Origin: Candidatus Gastranaerophilales bacterium
GTDB lineage: Bacteria; Cyanobacteriota; Vampirovibrionia; Gastranaerophilales; Gastranaerophilaceae
NCBI GenBank assembly: GCA_944324345.1
Contig: CALUVT010000001.1
Span: 248,001-312,000 of the forward strand
Length of the DNA stretch: 64,000 bases
Reading direction: 5' to 3'
The translations under genes were made by a program, and so were the position numbers. Of the stretch, positions 24,201 to 32,723 are shown in pieces. The notes beneath the pieces were generated by a model that was not told the DNA's origin, made no database searches, and saw only the letters and a list, made by a program, of their open reading frames with translations. How positions within the stretch are numbered: the first letter of the stretch is position 1; each line of letters opens with the position of its first letter.

Positions 24201-25936
24201 GCAAGTTTTTCGTTTTCTTCCGGAATAGCTTTATCTAAAGTTGCTTTTTCTTTTGCTGTTGCAGCTTTAAATATTTCAACAGAATTTGTGTTTTCTTGTT
24301 GAAGATTTGCTATTGATTGGTTATTTGATGAAATTTTGCTCTTGTTGTTTTCAACGGTTTGTTTGTCTTGTTCTTCCATACCGTTGTATTTGTTTGAATC
24401 ATCTTCTCCATTTTTTACGTTTTCTTCGACTTCGTCTTCCGGTTGACCTGTTATATCAGAAATTTCTTTTTCAAGTTGAGTGTTTTCGCTTTCAAGTTTT
24501 TCTGCTTCTTGCTGGCGTTGTTCTTGTTCTTCTTTAAACGCTTTTACTATTGCGGTTACTCTTTCATTTGCAATGGATGCAAATTTTTTGTCTCTTCTTG
24601 CAATGTTGATTGATTTTAGTGCGTTTACTGTTTGTGATAGAAGTTCTCCGTTAAGATCTGTTGCTTCTCCTGTTAGGGCTCTTACAGATTCATCCGTTAT
24701 TTGGAAATCTTCTTCTTGTGTCATTCCCGGAAGTTTTGATTCTTCTTGTGCTTGTGCACTGTTTGGATCGGTTTCCTGAATTGCACCGGTAGTGCTTTCA
24801 CTTTCTAATTCGTTTGCGTTGGTGGAGGTTACTTGATCTTTTATATCTAACACTGTTGCGATGTCATTTACAGATTTTTGGGTTTCTGATACATATTCTT
24901 TTGTATCATTACCAATTTTACTTGCTTCTTTAGATAAGGCTTTACCTGTTACTAAAGCAATAATGTCGCTTATAAAACCTACTGTTTTGGTATCATTTTT
25001 TAATGAGTTGTAGTCATTTTTGGATGTGTAATCCGCTAAGGTATCAGCCATTTCAATGGTTTCGTCTGCAAGTTTGTCGCCCAAAGATACATAGATATTA
25101 ATTTCGTTTAATGATTTTGCTATTTCTCTTTTATCAATGCTAAAATCACTGCTGTCTGAATTTGATTTTTTATCTTCAAACATTCCAGTTAATTCTGCAT
25201 ATCTTGCAGCTTCTTTGTCAGATAGTACTTCGCCATTGTTTACTTTTGTCTGAATTTTGTTCCATTCTCTGATTAAATCTTCGTATTCTTCCAATGACTT
25301 TCTTTGTTCTTCCATCGCGTCGGAAAGTTTCATTTCTCTTTCACGTTTTTGAGGTAAAAGTTCATCTATAATGTCACTGATTTTTTCATTATTTTGTTCG
25401 CATTTTTCAATTTTTTTAACCGTTTTTGGAATAAGATCCAAGAGCGGTTCTTTTTCGGAAGTAGGTTCTTCCTGTTCATCAGCGTCTGTTGAAATGTAGT
25501 TGGAAGCTGATGTTTCATAAATAGTGTGTGCGATGTCTAAAACATCTTGAGGAATATTTACACCATTATTTTCCATTTGGATTATTTCTTCAGCAGAATA
25601 ACCTGCCCATTGTGGATCAATAACCAAACCGTTTTCTTTGGCGTATGCTTCTAAGGTATATTTAGTTTTTATATCGTTTGTTTTGCTGCCTTTGCTGTGG
25701 TTAGAAGGGTCTTTCCAAGAATAACCGTTCGCATCTATAGGTTCATATTCTACACTATCGTTCCCATAAAATTCCTTGCAGTAGTCGTTATAATATTTTA
25801 CAAAATCTTCTTTTTCTTCCGCATTTAATTGATAATAAAGATTTACGGCCTCATTGTAGGTTATTTCCTTGCCGTTTTCTTCAAGGTAATACTGCTGTAA
25901 TATTTCGTATTTATTTGGTATACCTGTAATGCGCAT
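21239..25936 (-). CDS. Giant unknown protein with hydrophobic core and Ala/Glu repeats
   Basis: A 1565-residue protein of no recognised family. It has no signal peptide. Order of parts: a globular-looking N-terminus (~1-120), long charged coiled coils (~170-600), a hydrophobic patch (~615-655), a Gln/Thr/Glu-rich linker (~690-800), more coiled coil (~850-1010), a hydrophobic, Gly/Ala/Ser-rich region (~1030-1235), a Thr/Gln/Asp-rich low-complexity stretch, an Ala/Glu run (~1375-1449) and a basic end (KKRRKRIEALRRYYA). The coiled coil-hydrophobic-coiled coil order recalls translocator-like proteins, but no homology is claimed. AAGGAAAAGGA precedes the ATG. Confidence 0.6.
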   Translation of the reverse strand: MRITGIPNKYEILQQYYLEENGKEITYNEAVNLYYQLNAEEKEDFVKYYNDYCKEFYGNDSVEYEPIDANGYSWKDPSNHSKGSKTNDIKTKYTLEAYAKENGLVIDPQWAGYSAEEIIQMENNGVNIPQDVLDIAHTIYETSASNYISTDADEQEEPTSEKEPLLDLIPKTVKKIEKCEQNNEKISDIIDELLPQKREREMKLSDAMEEQRKSLEEYEDLIREWNKIQTKVNNGEVLSDKEAARYAELTGMFEDKKSNSDSSDFSIDKREIAKSLNEINIYVSLGDKLADETIEMADTLADYTSKNDYNSLKNDTKTVGFISDIIALVTGKALSKEASKIGNDTKEYVSETQKSVNDIATVLDIKDQVTSTNANELESESTTGAIQETDPNSAQAQEESKLPGMTQEEDFQITDESVRALTGEATDLNGELLSQTVNALKSINIARRDKKFASIANERVTAIVKAFKEEQEQRQQEAEKLESENTQLEKEISDITGQPEDEVEENVKNGEDDSNKYNGMEEQDKQTVENNKSKISSNNQSIANLQQENTNSVEIFKAATAKEKATLDKAIPEENEKLATNVEQKEEIIPQAKEQLEFTRNTGITLTKIGQYRRVLGLMQILAFQYVKGVVNLAKGTISMGIGFAAKTIANPILPKLAEKTTNSAVTSGNDALTSLNNVNNQIVAITSEDTPQGATNEEGTEQQEGQSGEQTAEQTTEKPVENAANSSESQEEQTAKADTTANNNIQEATSPIMTGKEGSTGSAIPVSPVRQAQDIARTASAVRQKNQNNQAAAKTVTINNGSTEEEDATSSVSKDNAKEQAASANSGLKGIKSETEKGQKETQDITRDEEKSEQQLEREGKNLQKQINKEAKEMQKLQKETEKIQKEQQRILTEFEQITLENEQLIAEAQTAAANQPAQPNNKQQGENGGLLASNNFNAGQTQNPKVTENISSIEFNNQRITQLGIQFNANDRVVTRNQKKITASQKFIKTSNKRFQEVTKVKEQKSNDRIKAEEAKQKKLEKQLGFVGIFEKVFQVVTAIGSLLSLIPVTSALGGVLTNIGVLGTLFCAVVKSGIMAANGMITQAFITLGMAIVNAVMSMTGAGSAASSAMQIATASLNVVSSAASLGASIQEFQGEDPGVLNSISVVAGAASAVTGAAGAFSSIGNTTSNLSKISTIALHTGNIISKTGQTISQVREWNGQEGDTDLTKVMGLVGMGLSLAGTAGSMANNFIEKSNNNSTSESTGDKNDKKAEGTDKSKKSGTEADDKSKNSKTENEGETQDSQQTGTQATNTAEADVTTDTQTADTTTTQSDSTAAQTDVEQQQAQDLKQAASQDTQQATDEAVQEINETAANSKDPTAANDKTPSETATEAKADAEAATETATETTEATQNAEAEAKAEAGAEAEAEAIARAEAESNAQEKAEAEAEVEARAEAEADYEETRDEEIRRQMSEIASKDPKIALAESINKMTGEVANPDLKLAEIPKVSTQTSSPNLMEKAKPYMELLGQVGSMAANLMTNNEETDEDTKRKVVPAWELDQRTQEIMKKRRKRIEALRRYYA

Positions 25937-26022
25937 AATAATCCTTTTCCTTAACGTATTTGTCGGAATTATTAAGCGGAATCTTTAATAAAATAAAGTA
26001 TAAAAATCTCTTAAATAGCCAA

Positions 26023-26054
26023 AAAGCGTACAAAGAGTAAACTTTGTACGCTTT
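26023..26054 (-). terminator. Intrinsic terminator of trxA
   Basis: AAAGCGTACAAAG (26023-26035) pairs with CTTTGTACGCTTT (26042-26054), a 13-bp stem with a 6-nt loop. On the minus strand it is followed by a T-run (TTTTT). It lies 37 bp past the trxA stop. Confidence 0.85.
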
Positions 26055-26090
26055 ACAATATTTAATATTTTTATCGTTTTTTTACGATTA

Positions 26091-26414
26091 TTATAAATGT
26101 TTTTCTATATTAGAAATGATTGTTGATTTAGGCATCAGACCGACAAGTCTTTCAAGAGCTTTCCCGTTTTTGAATACCAACAAACTTGGTAAACCGCTTA
26201 TAGAGTAGTCTTGAGCTGTTTTTAAGTTTTCATCAGTGTTAATTTTTACAAATTTTACCTTACCGGAAAATTCTGATGCAACTTCATCTAATATAGGCCC
26301 TAATTTTCTGCAAGGTCCGCACCAAGGTGCCCAAAAATCAACAACAACAGGTTGTTCGCAGTTTAGAACTTCTTGTTCAAAACTTGCATCGTTGATATCA
26401 TTAGCATTTGACAT
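26091..26414 (-). CDS. trxA: Thioredoxin
   Basis: A 107-residue thioredoxin with the WCGPC redox active site (31-35), the cis-Pro loop SISGLPSLLVF and normal family length. It reduces disulfides in cytoplasmic proteins. AAGGAGAT stands upstream of the ATG. The gene stands alone between its own terminator and the divergent exonuclease gene. Confidence 0.97.
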   Translation of the reverse strand: MSNANDINDASFEQEVLNCEQPVVVDFWAPWCGPCRKLGPILDEVASEFSGKVKFVKINTDENLKTAQDYSISGLPSLLVFKNGKALERLVGLMPKSTIISNIEKHL

Positions 26415-26509
26415 TACATATCTCCTTTATTTTCTTTCTTAACTGGTACATTCTATCACAGAAAATTTTTTTGTGCTATTATCTTAATAGAATTCTATAG
26501 GATAAGAAA

Positions 26510-27427
26510 ATGGCTAGGAAAAAAGTAATAGAAATTGTTCTCGATACAGAAACAACGGGTTTGGATTATACAAAAGAACGAATAGTTGAATTTGCAGCTG
26601 TCAGGCTGGAAAATGGGAAAATAAAAGATGAATTTCAAACACTTATTAATCCCCAACAACATATTAGAAAATCGAGTATAGCAATTCATGGAATTACCGA
26701 GGATATGGTTGCCGATGCTCCTACAGAAGCTGAAGCAATGCCCAAAATCCTTGAATTTATCGGAGATTATCCAATTGTTGCTCACAACTGTATTTTTGAT
26801 TACTCATTTTTGAATGAAGCAAGTTTAAGAACGGTTGGCAGAGAGTTAAATAATCCGAGGATCGACTCTCAACAGATGTTTAAGGAAATTTATCCGGATC
26901 TTCCCTCTCATGGTTTGGAAGCTCTTACTGAAAAATTTCATGTTGATTTGAAAAACCATCACAGAGCTATGGCTGATACTATGGGATTGGCGTTGGCGTA
27001 TCCTAAGTTGAAGAAATTGTATTTACAAAAATATGATTGGGAAATGAAACAGCTGGATAATGTAGAATATTTATTCGAAAGATTCTTAAGAATTCAACAG
27101 ACCGTGACTACATTGCAGTCTGAGTTGCAGGATTTAAAATCTGTTTTTAAACTTTACTTTGAACAGGGAGGAAAACCTATAGTATCACAATCCGGAGAGA
27201 CCCTTGTTTATAATTCAAAACAATCATTCGGTTATGATTTGCATCAGATAAAAGATGTTTTGGAAGAAGTCGGAGCTTTTGACAAGGCTGTAAAACTTAA
27301 TACCGGATTTATAGACAGGCTTGTTTGCGGGTGCAGACTTGATGAAGAAAAACGAGAATTGATAAAAGATGCCCGTCACGAGATTACGGAAACAAGAAAT
27401 ATACAAATTATAAAGGCAGGAAAGTAG
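26510..27427 (+). CDS. DnaQ-like 3'-5' exonuclease
   Basis: A 305-residue protein. Residues ~6-165 form a DEDDh exonuclease: Asp12/Glu14 in LDTETTGL, an Asp in AHNCIFDYSFL, and the His/Asp pair in HHRAMADT. It belongs with the proofreading subunit of DNA polymerase III or PolC-type exonucleases. The C-terminal ~130 residues are helical and of no recognised domain. AGGATAAG precedes the ATG; the transporter follows by 4 bp. Confidence 0.82.
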   Translation: MARKKVIEIVLDTETTGLDYTKERIVEFAAVRLENGKIKDEFQTLINPQQHIRKSSIAIHGITEDMVADAPTEAEAMPKILEFIGDYPIVAHNCIFDYSFLNEASLRTVGRELNNPRIDSQQMFKEIYPDLPSHGLEALTEKFHVDLKNHHRAMADTMGLALAYPKLKKLYLQKYDWEMKQLDNVEYLFERFLRIQQTVTTLQSELQDLKSVFKLYFEQGGKPIVSQSGETLVYNSKQSFGYDLHQIKDVLEEVGAFDKAVKLNTGFIDRLVCGCRLDEEKRELIKDARHEITETRNIQIIKAGK

Positions 27428-27431
27428 GAAA

Positions 27432-28820
27432 ATGTTATCTAACTTAGCACAATTTTTTAAAGAACCGCCGGTAAAAGAGACTATTCAAGATGGCGAAAAA
27501 GTTAAAAGCATGTATGCTCACTGGAGATTTAGAATATTTTATGCATGTTTTATAGGATATACGGTATTTTATCTTTGTAAGAAAAATATAGCTGTTGCAC
27601 TTCCGGGATTAAGCAGTGAATACGGTTATTCAAATACAGAACTTGGTCTTTTAGGAAGTTCTTTGTATTTGACTTATGGAGTCGGAAAATTTATTAACGG
27701 AGTTTTGGCAGACGGTTCCGATGTTAGAAAATTTTTGCCTACAGCGTTGATTATGACGGCAATAGCAAATTTGTGTTTTGCTCTTTCAGCTGTCTTTATA
27801 ACCCCTGGACATGTATCTTTCTTTGGATTACCTACTAATACAATATTGTTATGGTTATTTGTATTTTTCTGGGGTGCTTCTGGTTGGTTCCAATCTGCCG
27901 GGTTCCCTGCTGTTGCAAAAAGTTTAACCTATTGGTATTCCAATTCTGAAAGAGGAACTAAGTGGTCTTTGTGGTCTTGTTCTCACCAAACAGGGACTTT
28001 CTTAAGTGTAATTATTTCCGGATTTTTGGTTGCTCATTGGGGTTGGAAAATGGCGTTTTTTGTCCCTGGGACATTGGCTATAATTACTGCTGTATGGTTA
28101 TATGACAGATTACGCGACAGACCTCAGTCTTTGGGATTGCCTGATATTGAAACTTATAATAACGAGCCTGTGGCTAAAAAAGCTGATAATTGTGAGGAAG
28201 ATAACAGATCTTATGTAGAGATATTTAAGGAAAACATACTCTATAACAAAACAATTTGGCTTTTGGCAATTGCTTATATTTTCGTTTATATCATAAGATT
28301 TGGTGCAGAAGATTGGATGATTAAATATTTAAGTGAGGCTAAAAATAATTCACTTGAGATAGCTGCAATGAAATTGAGTTCACTACCGCTTGTTGGGATT
28401 GTTGGAACAATTTGTGCAGGATTAATTTCTGATAAAATCTTTAAGGGACAAAGGGCAATTGTTAACTTGATATATTTAACAGGGGTTGTTGTTTGCCTTA
28501 TTCTTTTAAAATTTAATACTATTAGTGCTATTGATTTTATTCTAATAGGTTTGTTGGGTGCGTTTACGTACGGCCCTCAGATGATGATTGGCGGACTCTG
28601 TGCTGTTGAATCAAGCTCTAAAAAAGTAGCTTCTGCTGCAACAGGTTTTACAGGAACTTTTGGTTATGTAGGAGCTGTTTTATCTGCTACAGGAACGGGG
28701 TTTATGGTTGACAAATTCGGCTGGAACGGTGCTATTGCATTTTGGGTAATTTCAGCATTAATATGTATTGCAATATGTGTTATATTGATGGTTGATGAGA
28801 AAAAACGCAGACACAATTAA
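27432..28820 (+). CDS. OPA-family MFS transporter (GlpT/UhpT/UhpC-like)
   Basis: A 462-residue major facilitator protein with about 12 transmembrane helices. Features typical of organophosphate:phosphate antiporters are FYLCKKNIAVALPGL near TM1, GLLGSSLYLTYGVGKFINGVLAD after TM2, and LWSCSHQTG. It likely exchanges glycerol-3-phosphate or a sugar phosphate for Pi. The last helix is followed by a short basic tail. It converges with the histidine kinase gene, leaving 1 bp between stop codons. Confidence 0.85.
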   Translation: MLSNLAQFFKEPPVKETIQDGEKVKSMYAHWRFRIFYACFIGYTVFYLCKKNIAVALPGLSSEYGYSNTELGLLGSSLYLTYGVGKFINGVLADGSDVRKFLPTALIMTAIANLCFALSAVFITPGHVSFFGLPTNTILLWLFVFFWGASGWFQSAGFPAVAKSLTYWYSNSERGTKWSLWSCSHQTGTFLSVIISGFLVAHWGWKMAFFVPGTLAIITAVWLYDRLRDRPQSLGLPDIETYNNEPVAKKADNCEEDNRSYVEIFKENILYNKTIWLLAIAYIFVYIIRFGAEDWMIKYLSEAKNNSLEIAAMKLSSLPLVGIVGTICAGLISDKIFKGQRAIVNLIYLTGVVVCLILLKFNTISAIDFILIGLLGAFTYGPQMMIGGLCAVESSSKKVASAATGFTGTFGYVGAVLSATGTGFMVDKFGWNGAIAFWVISALICIAICVILMVDEKKRRHN

Positions 28821-28821
28821 T

Positions 28822-29967
28822 TTACTGCGGAATACAAAACCAAAAAGTACTACCACAATGAAGGCGAGATTTTACAAAAATATCGCCTTTATGTGCTTTT
28901 GCGATAGTTTTACATACGGCAAGTCCAACTCCTGAACCTTGTTGGCGTTTTAGCTGGTTTCTGTTTACTTGGGTAAAAAATGTGAAAATCTTAGATAAAT
29001 CTTTTTTGCTTATGCCATCTCCGCTGTCTTTTATTTCAAAGATAAATTCATTATTGGTATTTAAGTATGAAATAATAGATATTATACCGTTTTCTTTGCT
29101 GAATTTAATTGCATTGGAAATAAGATTGTATACAAGCTGCTTAAACCTAAGAGGATCTGCTGTGATTGTTACATCCGAAAGAGTGTAATTAAACGTGAGA
29201 TTTTTTTCTTTACGCATTTCATCAAAGCTCCAGATGATATCACTTATAATTTTTTTAGGTTTACATTTTTCTAAATGAAGTTCAAGTGGTTTGTAGTTGC
29301 TTCTTGAAAAATCCAGCACATTCTGTATTAACCCCATAAGAAACAAGGCACTTTGATGAACATTATTTATATGTTTTTCATGTTTTGTCCCTTTGAGATT
29401 TTCGGAAAGCAAGTCGGCAAAACCAATTATTGAATTTAATGGGGTTTTAAATTCGTGAGAGACACTTGCTAAAAATTCCATTCGGTTTTTGTGATTGATT
29501 TCTCTCTCTTTTATCAGTGAAATAATTTCAAGTTTTGAATTAATATATTCAATTAGAATGTTTACTGTATCAATGTTATCCCTATAAAAATTTTTGTCAT
29601 TGCCAACAAGTCCAATATAGCCAAGAGTGTTATTCCTGTATATTATTGGCTTAATGATTTTATCGTCTTTAGATAAAAAAATCATGTAATCATATAAATC
29701 ATTTATTTCTACATTATTATAAAAATCCGACATAATCTGCCGAATTTTCTTTAACTGGGCAATTAGCTCTTTGTCCTTTTTATATAAATCTGTCCCTTTA
29801 ATACGGTTAATTTCAATTTTATTAGTTTCCCAGTTCGCAAGTCCTATCCAGGCTGCTTTTGCTTGTGTAGTTTCCAACAGCCCCTGATTTATAAGATCTG
29901 TTATTTCTTTCTCTGTTTTAGCTGTATTAATTTTTTTCACAAAACTGTAAATTGCTTCTTTGTTCAT
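28822..29967 (-). CDS. Soluble sensor histidine kinase
   Basis: A 381-residue kinase with a GAF-like sensor (~1-150), a HisKA dimerisation domain with SHEFKTPLNS (His near 173) and a HATPase domain (NLISNAIKFS, DSGDGISKKDL, GSGVGLAVCKT). There is no membrane segment, so it senses a cytoplasmic signal. No response regulator is adjacent; the lone receiver at 51231 is 21 kb away. The start ATG 29967 lies 6 nt after TATAAT (minus, 29974-29979) with no Shine-Dalgarno; this promoter overlaps that of gmk. Confidence 0.88.
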   Translation of the reverse strand: MNKEAIYSFVKKINTAKTEKEITDLINQGLLETTQAKAAWIGLANWETNKIEINRIKGTDLYKKDKELIAQLKKIRQIMSDFYNNVEINDLYDYMIFLSKDDKIIKPIIYRNNTLGYIGLVGNDKNFYRDNIDTVNILIEYINSKLEIISLIKEREINHKNRMEFLASVSHEFKTPLNSIIGFADLLSENLKGTKHEKHINNVHQSALFLMGLIQNVLDFSRSNYKPLELHLEKCKPKKIISDIIWSFDEMRKEKNLTFNYTLSDVTITADPLRFKQLVYNLISNAIKFSKENGIISIISYLNTNNEFIFEIKDSGDGISKKDLSKIFTFFTQVNRNQLKRQQGSGVGLAVCKTIAKAHKGDIFVKSRLHCGSTFWFCIPQ

Positions 29968-29969
29968 TG

Positions 29970-29981
29970 TATAATTATAAT
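29970..29981. promoter_or_regulatory. Overlapping divergent -10 boxes of gmk and the histidine kinase
   Basis: TATAAT on the plus strand at 29970-29975 ends 6 nt before the gmk ATG (29982). TATAAT on the minus strand at 29974-29979 ends 6 nt before the kinase ATG (29967). Only 14 bp separate the two start codons, so there is no room for a Shine-Dalgarno on either side, and both messages are probably leaderless. Confidence 0.65.
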
Positions 29982-30545
29982 ATGAACAAAAAATTATTTG
30001 TAGTATCAGGGTCATCAGGTGTCGGTAAAGGCACTGTTCTTAAGGAATTTCTTAAAAGAAATCCCGATTTTATGCTTTCAATTTCTTGTACAACAAGAAA
30101 ACCCAGAGAAGGAGAAGTTGACGGAGTTAATTACTTTTTTATTTCCAAGGATGAATTTAAAAAAGCTGTTCAAAGTGATAAATTCCTTGAATGGGCAGAG
30201 TTTGCCGGAAATTTTTACGGCACAAAAAAGAAGTTTATAAATCAATGTCTTGAAGAAGGTAAAAACATTATTCTTGAAATAGATACTCAAGGGGCTTTAA
30301 AAGTAAAACAACAGATGCCTGAGGCTATTTTGATATTTATTTGTCCACCGTCTCTCGAGGCTCTTGAAAATCGTTTGAGAGGGCGTCATACAGAAGATGA
30401 GGAAACTATTCAAAAGCGTCTTATGGAAGTTCAGGAAGAGATAAAACGAGCTGAAAGTTTTGATTATAAAATAGTAAATGATAATTTAGACAATGCGGTT
30501 TTGGAGTTAGAAAAAATTTTATCCGGAGAACAAGAAAATGCTTAG
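29982..30545 (+). CDS. gmk: Guanylate kinase
   Basis: A 187-residue enzyme converting GMP to GDP with ATP. P-loop GSSGVGKGT at 9-17; SCTTRKPREGEVDGVNYFF, and EIDTQGALKVK follow the family plan. ATG 29982 was chosen because it aligns with the normal N-terminus; the upstream ATG at 29952 would lie inside the divergent gene. Its stop overlaps the coaBC start by 8 bp. The usual neighbour rpoZ is missing. Confidence 0.95.
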   Translation: MNKKLFVVSGSSGVGKGTVLKEFLKRNPDFMLSISCTTRKPREGEVDGVNYFFISKDEFKKAVQSDKFLEWAEFAGNFYGTKKKFINQCLEEGKNIILEIDTQGALKVKQQMPEAILIFICPPSLEALENRLRGRHTEDEETIQKRLMEVQEEIKRAESFDYKIVNDNLDNAVLELEKILSGEQENA

Positions 30546-31701
30546 CGGAAAGACAGTTCTGATAGGGATAACAGGCGGAATAGCCGCATATAAAATCTGT
30601 GAACTTATAAGGATGTATAAACGGGCAAATGCAGATGTTCTTGTTGTTTGTACTCCAAATGCTTTGAATTTTGTAACTAAATTGACACTTCAGAATTTAA
30701 GTAAAAACCCCGTTGCGGTGGAAGAATTTGAGGTAAACAATTTTAATCCTGAACACATATCTTATGCAGATAGAGCTGATATTATGGTTATAGCTCCGGC
30801 AACAGCCAATACGATTTCAAAGATTGCAACAGGTGTATGTGACAATCTTTTAACATCAATTGCTTGTGCTTTTACAAAACCTGTTATCATAGCCCCTGCG
30901 ATGAATTGTAATATGTGGGATAACCCTCTTATATCTGAGAATTTGGGGAAATTACATTATGAAATTTTAGAGCCCGAAAGTGGTTATTTAGCTTGCGGGT
31001 ATGAAGGTAAGGGGCGTTTGTGTTCTTTGGACAAGATTTTTGATAAGACTGTTGAAATTTTAAAGTGTAAACCTTTAAATGGCAAAAAAATTGTTATTAC
31101 TTGTGGTGGTACGATAGAAGATATTGACCCTGTTAGATATATTTCAAATTATTCTTCCGGCAAAATGGGGCTTGCTCTTGCTGATGTTGCTAAAAATCTG
31201 GGTGCGGATGTAACTTTAGTTACAACAAAAGATGTTTCTCGCAAATACAATGTCGTTGAAGTTAAATCGGCACTTGAGATGAAAAATGCTGTTGAACAAG
31301 AATTTGAAAATTCAGACTGCATTATTATGGCTGCAGCTGTGGCGGATTATAGAGTAAAAGAAATTTCAGAACAAAAAATAAAGAAAACTAAAGATGATGA
31401 AATTACTCTAACACTTGTTAAAAACCCGGATATATTGAAAGAAATTTCAATGAAGAAAACATCTCAAATTGTTGTCGGTTTTTGTGCTGAAAGTGAGAAT
31501 TTAATTGAAAATGCAAAAGAAAAAATTTCTAAAAAAGGTTGTGACTATTTGATTGCAAATGATATTTCACGTAAGGATATAGGTTTTTCAAGTGATTATA
31601 ATGAAGTGACTATTTTGGATAAAAATGGTGGTATGAAAAAATTAGAACGTGCAGACAAAAGAACAATTGCACGCAAAATTTTTGAGGAAATCTATGGATA
31701 A
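30538..31701 (+). CDS. coaBC: Bifunctional phosphopantothenoylcysteine decarboxylase/synthetase
   Basis: A 387-residue CoaBC of coenzyme A synthesis. The CoaC flavoprotein half has GITGGIAAYK at the start, and APAMNCNMW with the catalytic Asn/Met region near 123. The CoaB half begins near 182 with ITCGGTIEDIDPVRYISNYSSGKMG and ends with NPDILKEI. GGAGAACAAG precedes the ATG. It sits between gmk and the Nif3-like gene, overlapping both, so all three are coupled. Confidence 0.95.
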   Translation: MLSGKTVLIGITGGIAAYKICELIRMYKRANADVLVVCTPNALNFVTKLTLQNLSKNPVAVEEFEVNNFNPEHISYADRADIMVIAPATANTISKIATGVCDNLLTSIACAFTKPVIIAPAMNCNMWDNPLISENLGKLHYEILEPESGYLACGYEGKGRLCSLDKIFDKTVEILKCKPLNGKKIVITCGGTIEDIDPVRYISNYSSGKMGLALADVAKNLGADVTLVTTKDVSRKYNVVEVKSALEMKNAVEQEFENSDCIIMAAAVADYRVKEISEQKIKKTKDDEITLTLVKNPDILKEISMKKTSQIVVGFCAESENLIENAKEKISKKGCDYLIANDISRKDIGFSSDYNEVTILDKNGGMKKLERADKRTIARKIFEEIYG

Positions 31702-32383
31702 ATACCAACTAGTGAAAAAAATTGAAGATTTTGCACCACTAGAAACAGCCGAGGATTGGGATTGTTCGGGTTGGGTTGTCGAAACTTCATCCCGTGAAAT
31801 AAAAAGAATTATGCTTGCATTGACTATAACTTGTGATGTCATAAAACAAGCTAAAAAACAAAATTGTGATATGGTTATATCACATCATCCTTTATTTAGT
31901 GTTCCATTATCTTACAAAGATATAGATTTATATTGTGCTCACACAAATATGGACAAGGCAAAAGGCGGGACAACTGACAGGTTAATAGAAAGTTTGGGCT
32001 TTTCTGGTATTGTGTCAAGTGGAGAATTCTTGAGAATTGTTGAATGTGACACTACTGTTGAAAAATTTGCTGTTAAGCTTTTAAAAATTTCTCCTAATAT
32101 GCGTTTTGTAAACAATCGGAATGCAGTTGGTTTAAAAAGAATTGCTTTTTGTTCAGGCAGCGGCTCGGAATTTATTCCGGAGGCTTTTGAAATGGGTTGT
32201 GATGCAATGGTCACAGGAGATTTAAAATTTCATACAGCACTTGAAAGCCCTATTGTACTGTTTGATATAGGACATTTTGAAAGTGAAATAAATGTTTTGG
32301 ATGTGTTCGAAACTCTGATTTCTGAAGGGGTGGAGGTAATTAGGGCATTTGAGAACAGTCCTTTCAGACAAATAAAATCTTGA
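31694..32383 (+). CDS. Nif3-like dinuclear metal-center protein
   Basis: A 229-residue NIF3/DUF34 protein. Metal-binding segments are ISHHPLF, AHTNMD with a later GDLKFH, and DIGHFESE near the end. The biochemical role of the family is unsettled (metal handling or a hydrolase). The ATG at 31694 overlaps coaBC by 8 bp; the upstream start at 31649 would lie well inside coaBC. The tRNA-Gln follows 40 bp later. Confidence 0.85.
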   Translation: MDKYQLVKKIEDFAPLETAEDWDCSGWVVETSSREIKRIMLALTITCDVIKQAKKQNCDMVISHHPLFSVPLSYKDIDLYCAHTNMDKAKGGTTDRLIESLGFSGIVSSGEFLRIVECDTTVEKFAVKLLKISPNMRFVNNRNAVGLKRIAFCSGSGSEFIPEAFEMGCDAMVTGDLKFHTALESPIVLFDIGHFESEINVLDVFETLISEGVEVIRAFENSPFRQIKS

Positions 32384-32423
32384 CATTGAAATTTTAGCAA
32401 ATAGAATAGATAACGTAGCTTGT

Positions 32424-32495
32424 TGGGGCGTCGCCAAGTGGTAAGGCACCTGGTTTTGGTCCAGGCATTCGGAGGTTCGAATCCTTCCGCCCCAG
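32424..32495 (+). tRNA. tRNA-Gln (anticodon UUG)
   Basis: A 72-nt cloverleaf. Acceptor stem UGGGGCG/CGCCCCA, D-arm GCCAAGUGGUAAGGC, anticodon arm CCUGG-UUUUGGU-CCAGG with anticodon TTG, T-arm GGAGG-UUCGAAU-CCUUC with a G-U/mismatch-tolerant stem. The UGGGG start is typical of bacterial tRNA-Gln. The discriminator is G and no CCA is encoded (GAAC follows), unlike the tmRNA. Confidence 0.95.
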
Positions 32496-32502
32496 AACTT
32501 TT

Positions 32503-32540
32503 AAAGACACACATTAATGTGTGTCTTTTTATTTTTCTTT
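32503..32540 (+). terminator. Intrinsic terminator after tRNA-Gln
   Basis: AAAGACACACATT (32503-32515) is followed directly by its inverse AATGTGTGTCTTT (32516-32528), then TTATTTTTCTTT. It probably ends the gmk-coaBC-Nif3-tRNA unit. Confidence 0.88.
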
Positions 32541-32723
32541 AAATTAATTTAATCAAAATTGCTATATGTCTTTACTTTACAATATATTAGTGGTAGTATA
32601 TCGTCAGTTAGTATTTTATTTTGTTAAGTGTGGTAATTTATATTCTTAATTCAGATGTTATTGTTTGAGCTTTAATGTTTGGATTGCAAATGGCGGTACA
32701 TATTTAGTGCCGAGGATATCGAG

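Noticed and set aside
21239-25936. Calling the giant protein a type III secretion translocator
   Set aside because: Only the general order of coiled coil and hydrophobic segments agrees; no secretion apparatus gene is in the window.
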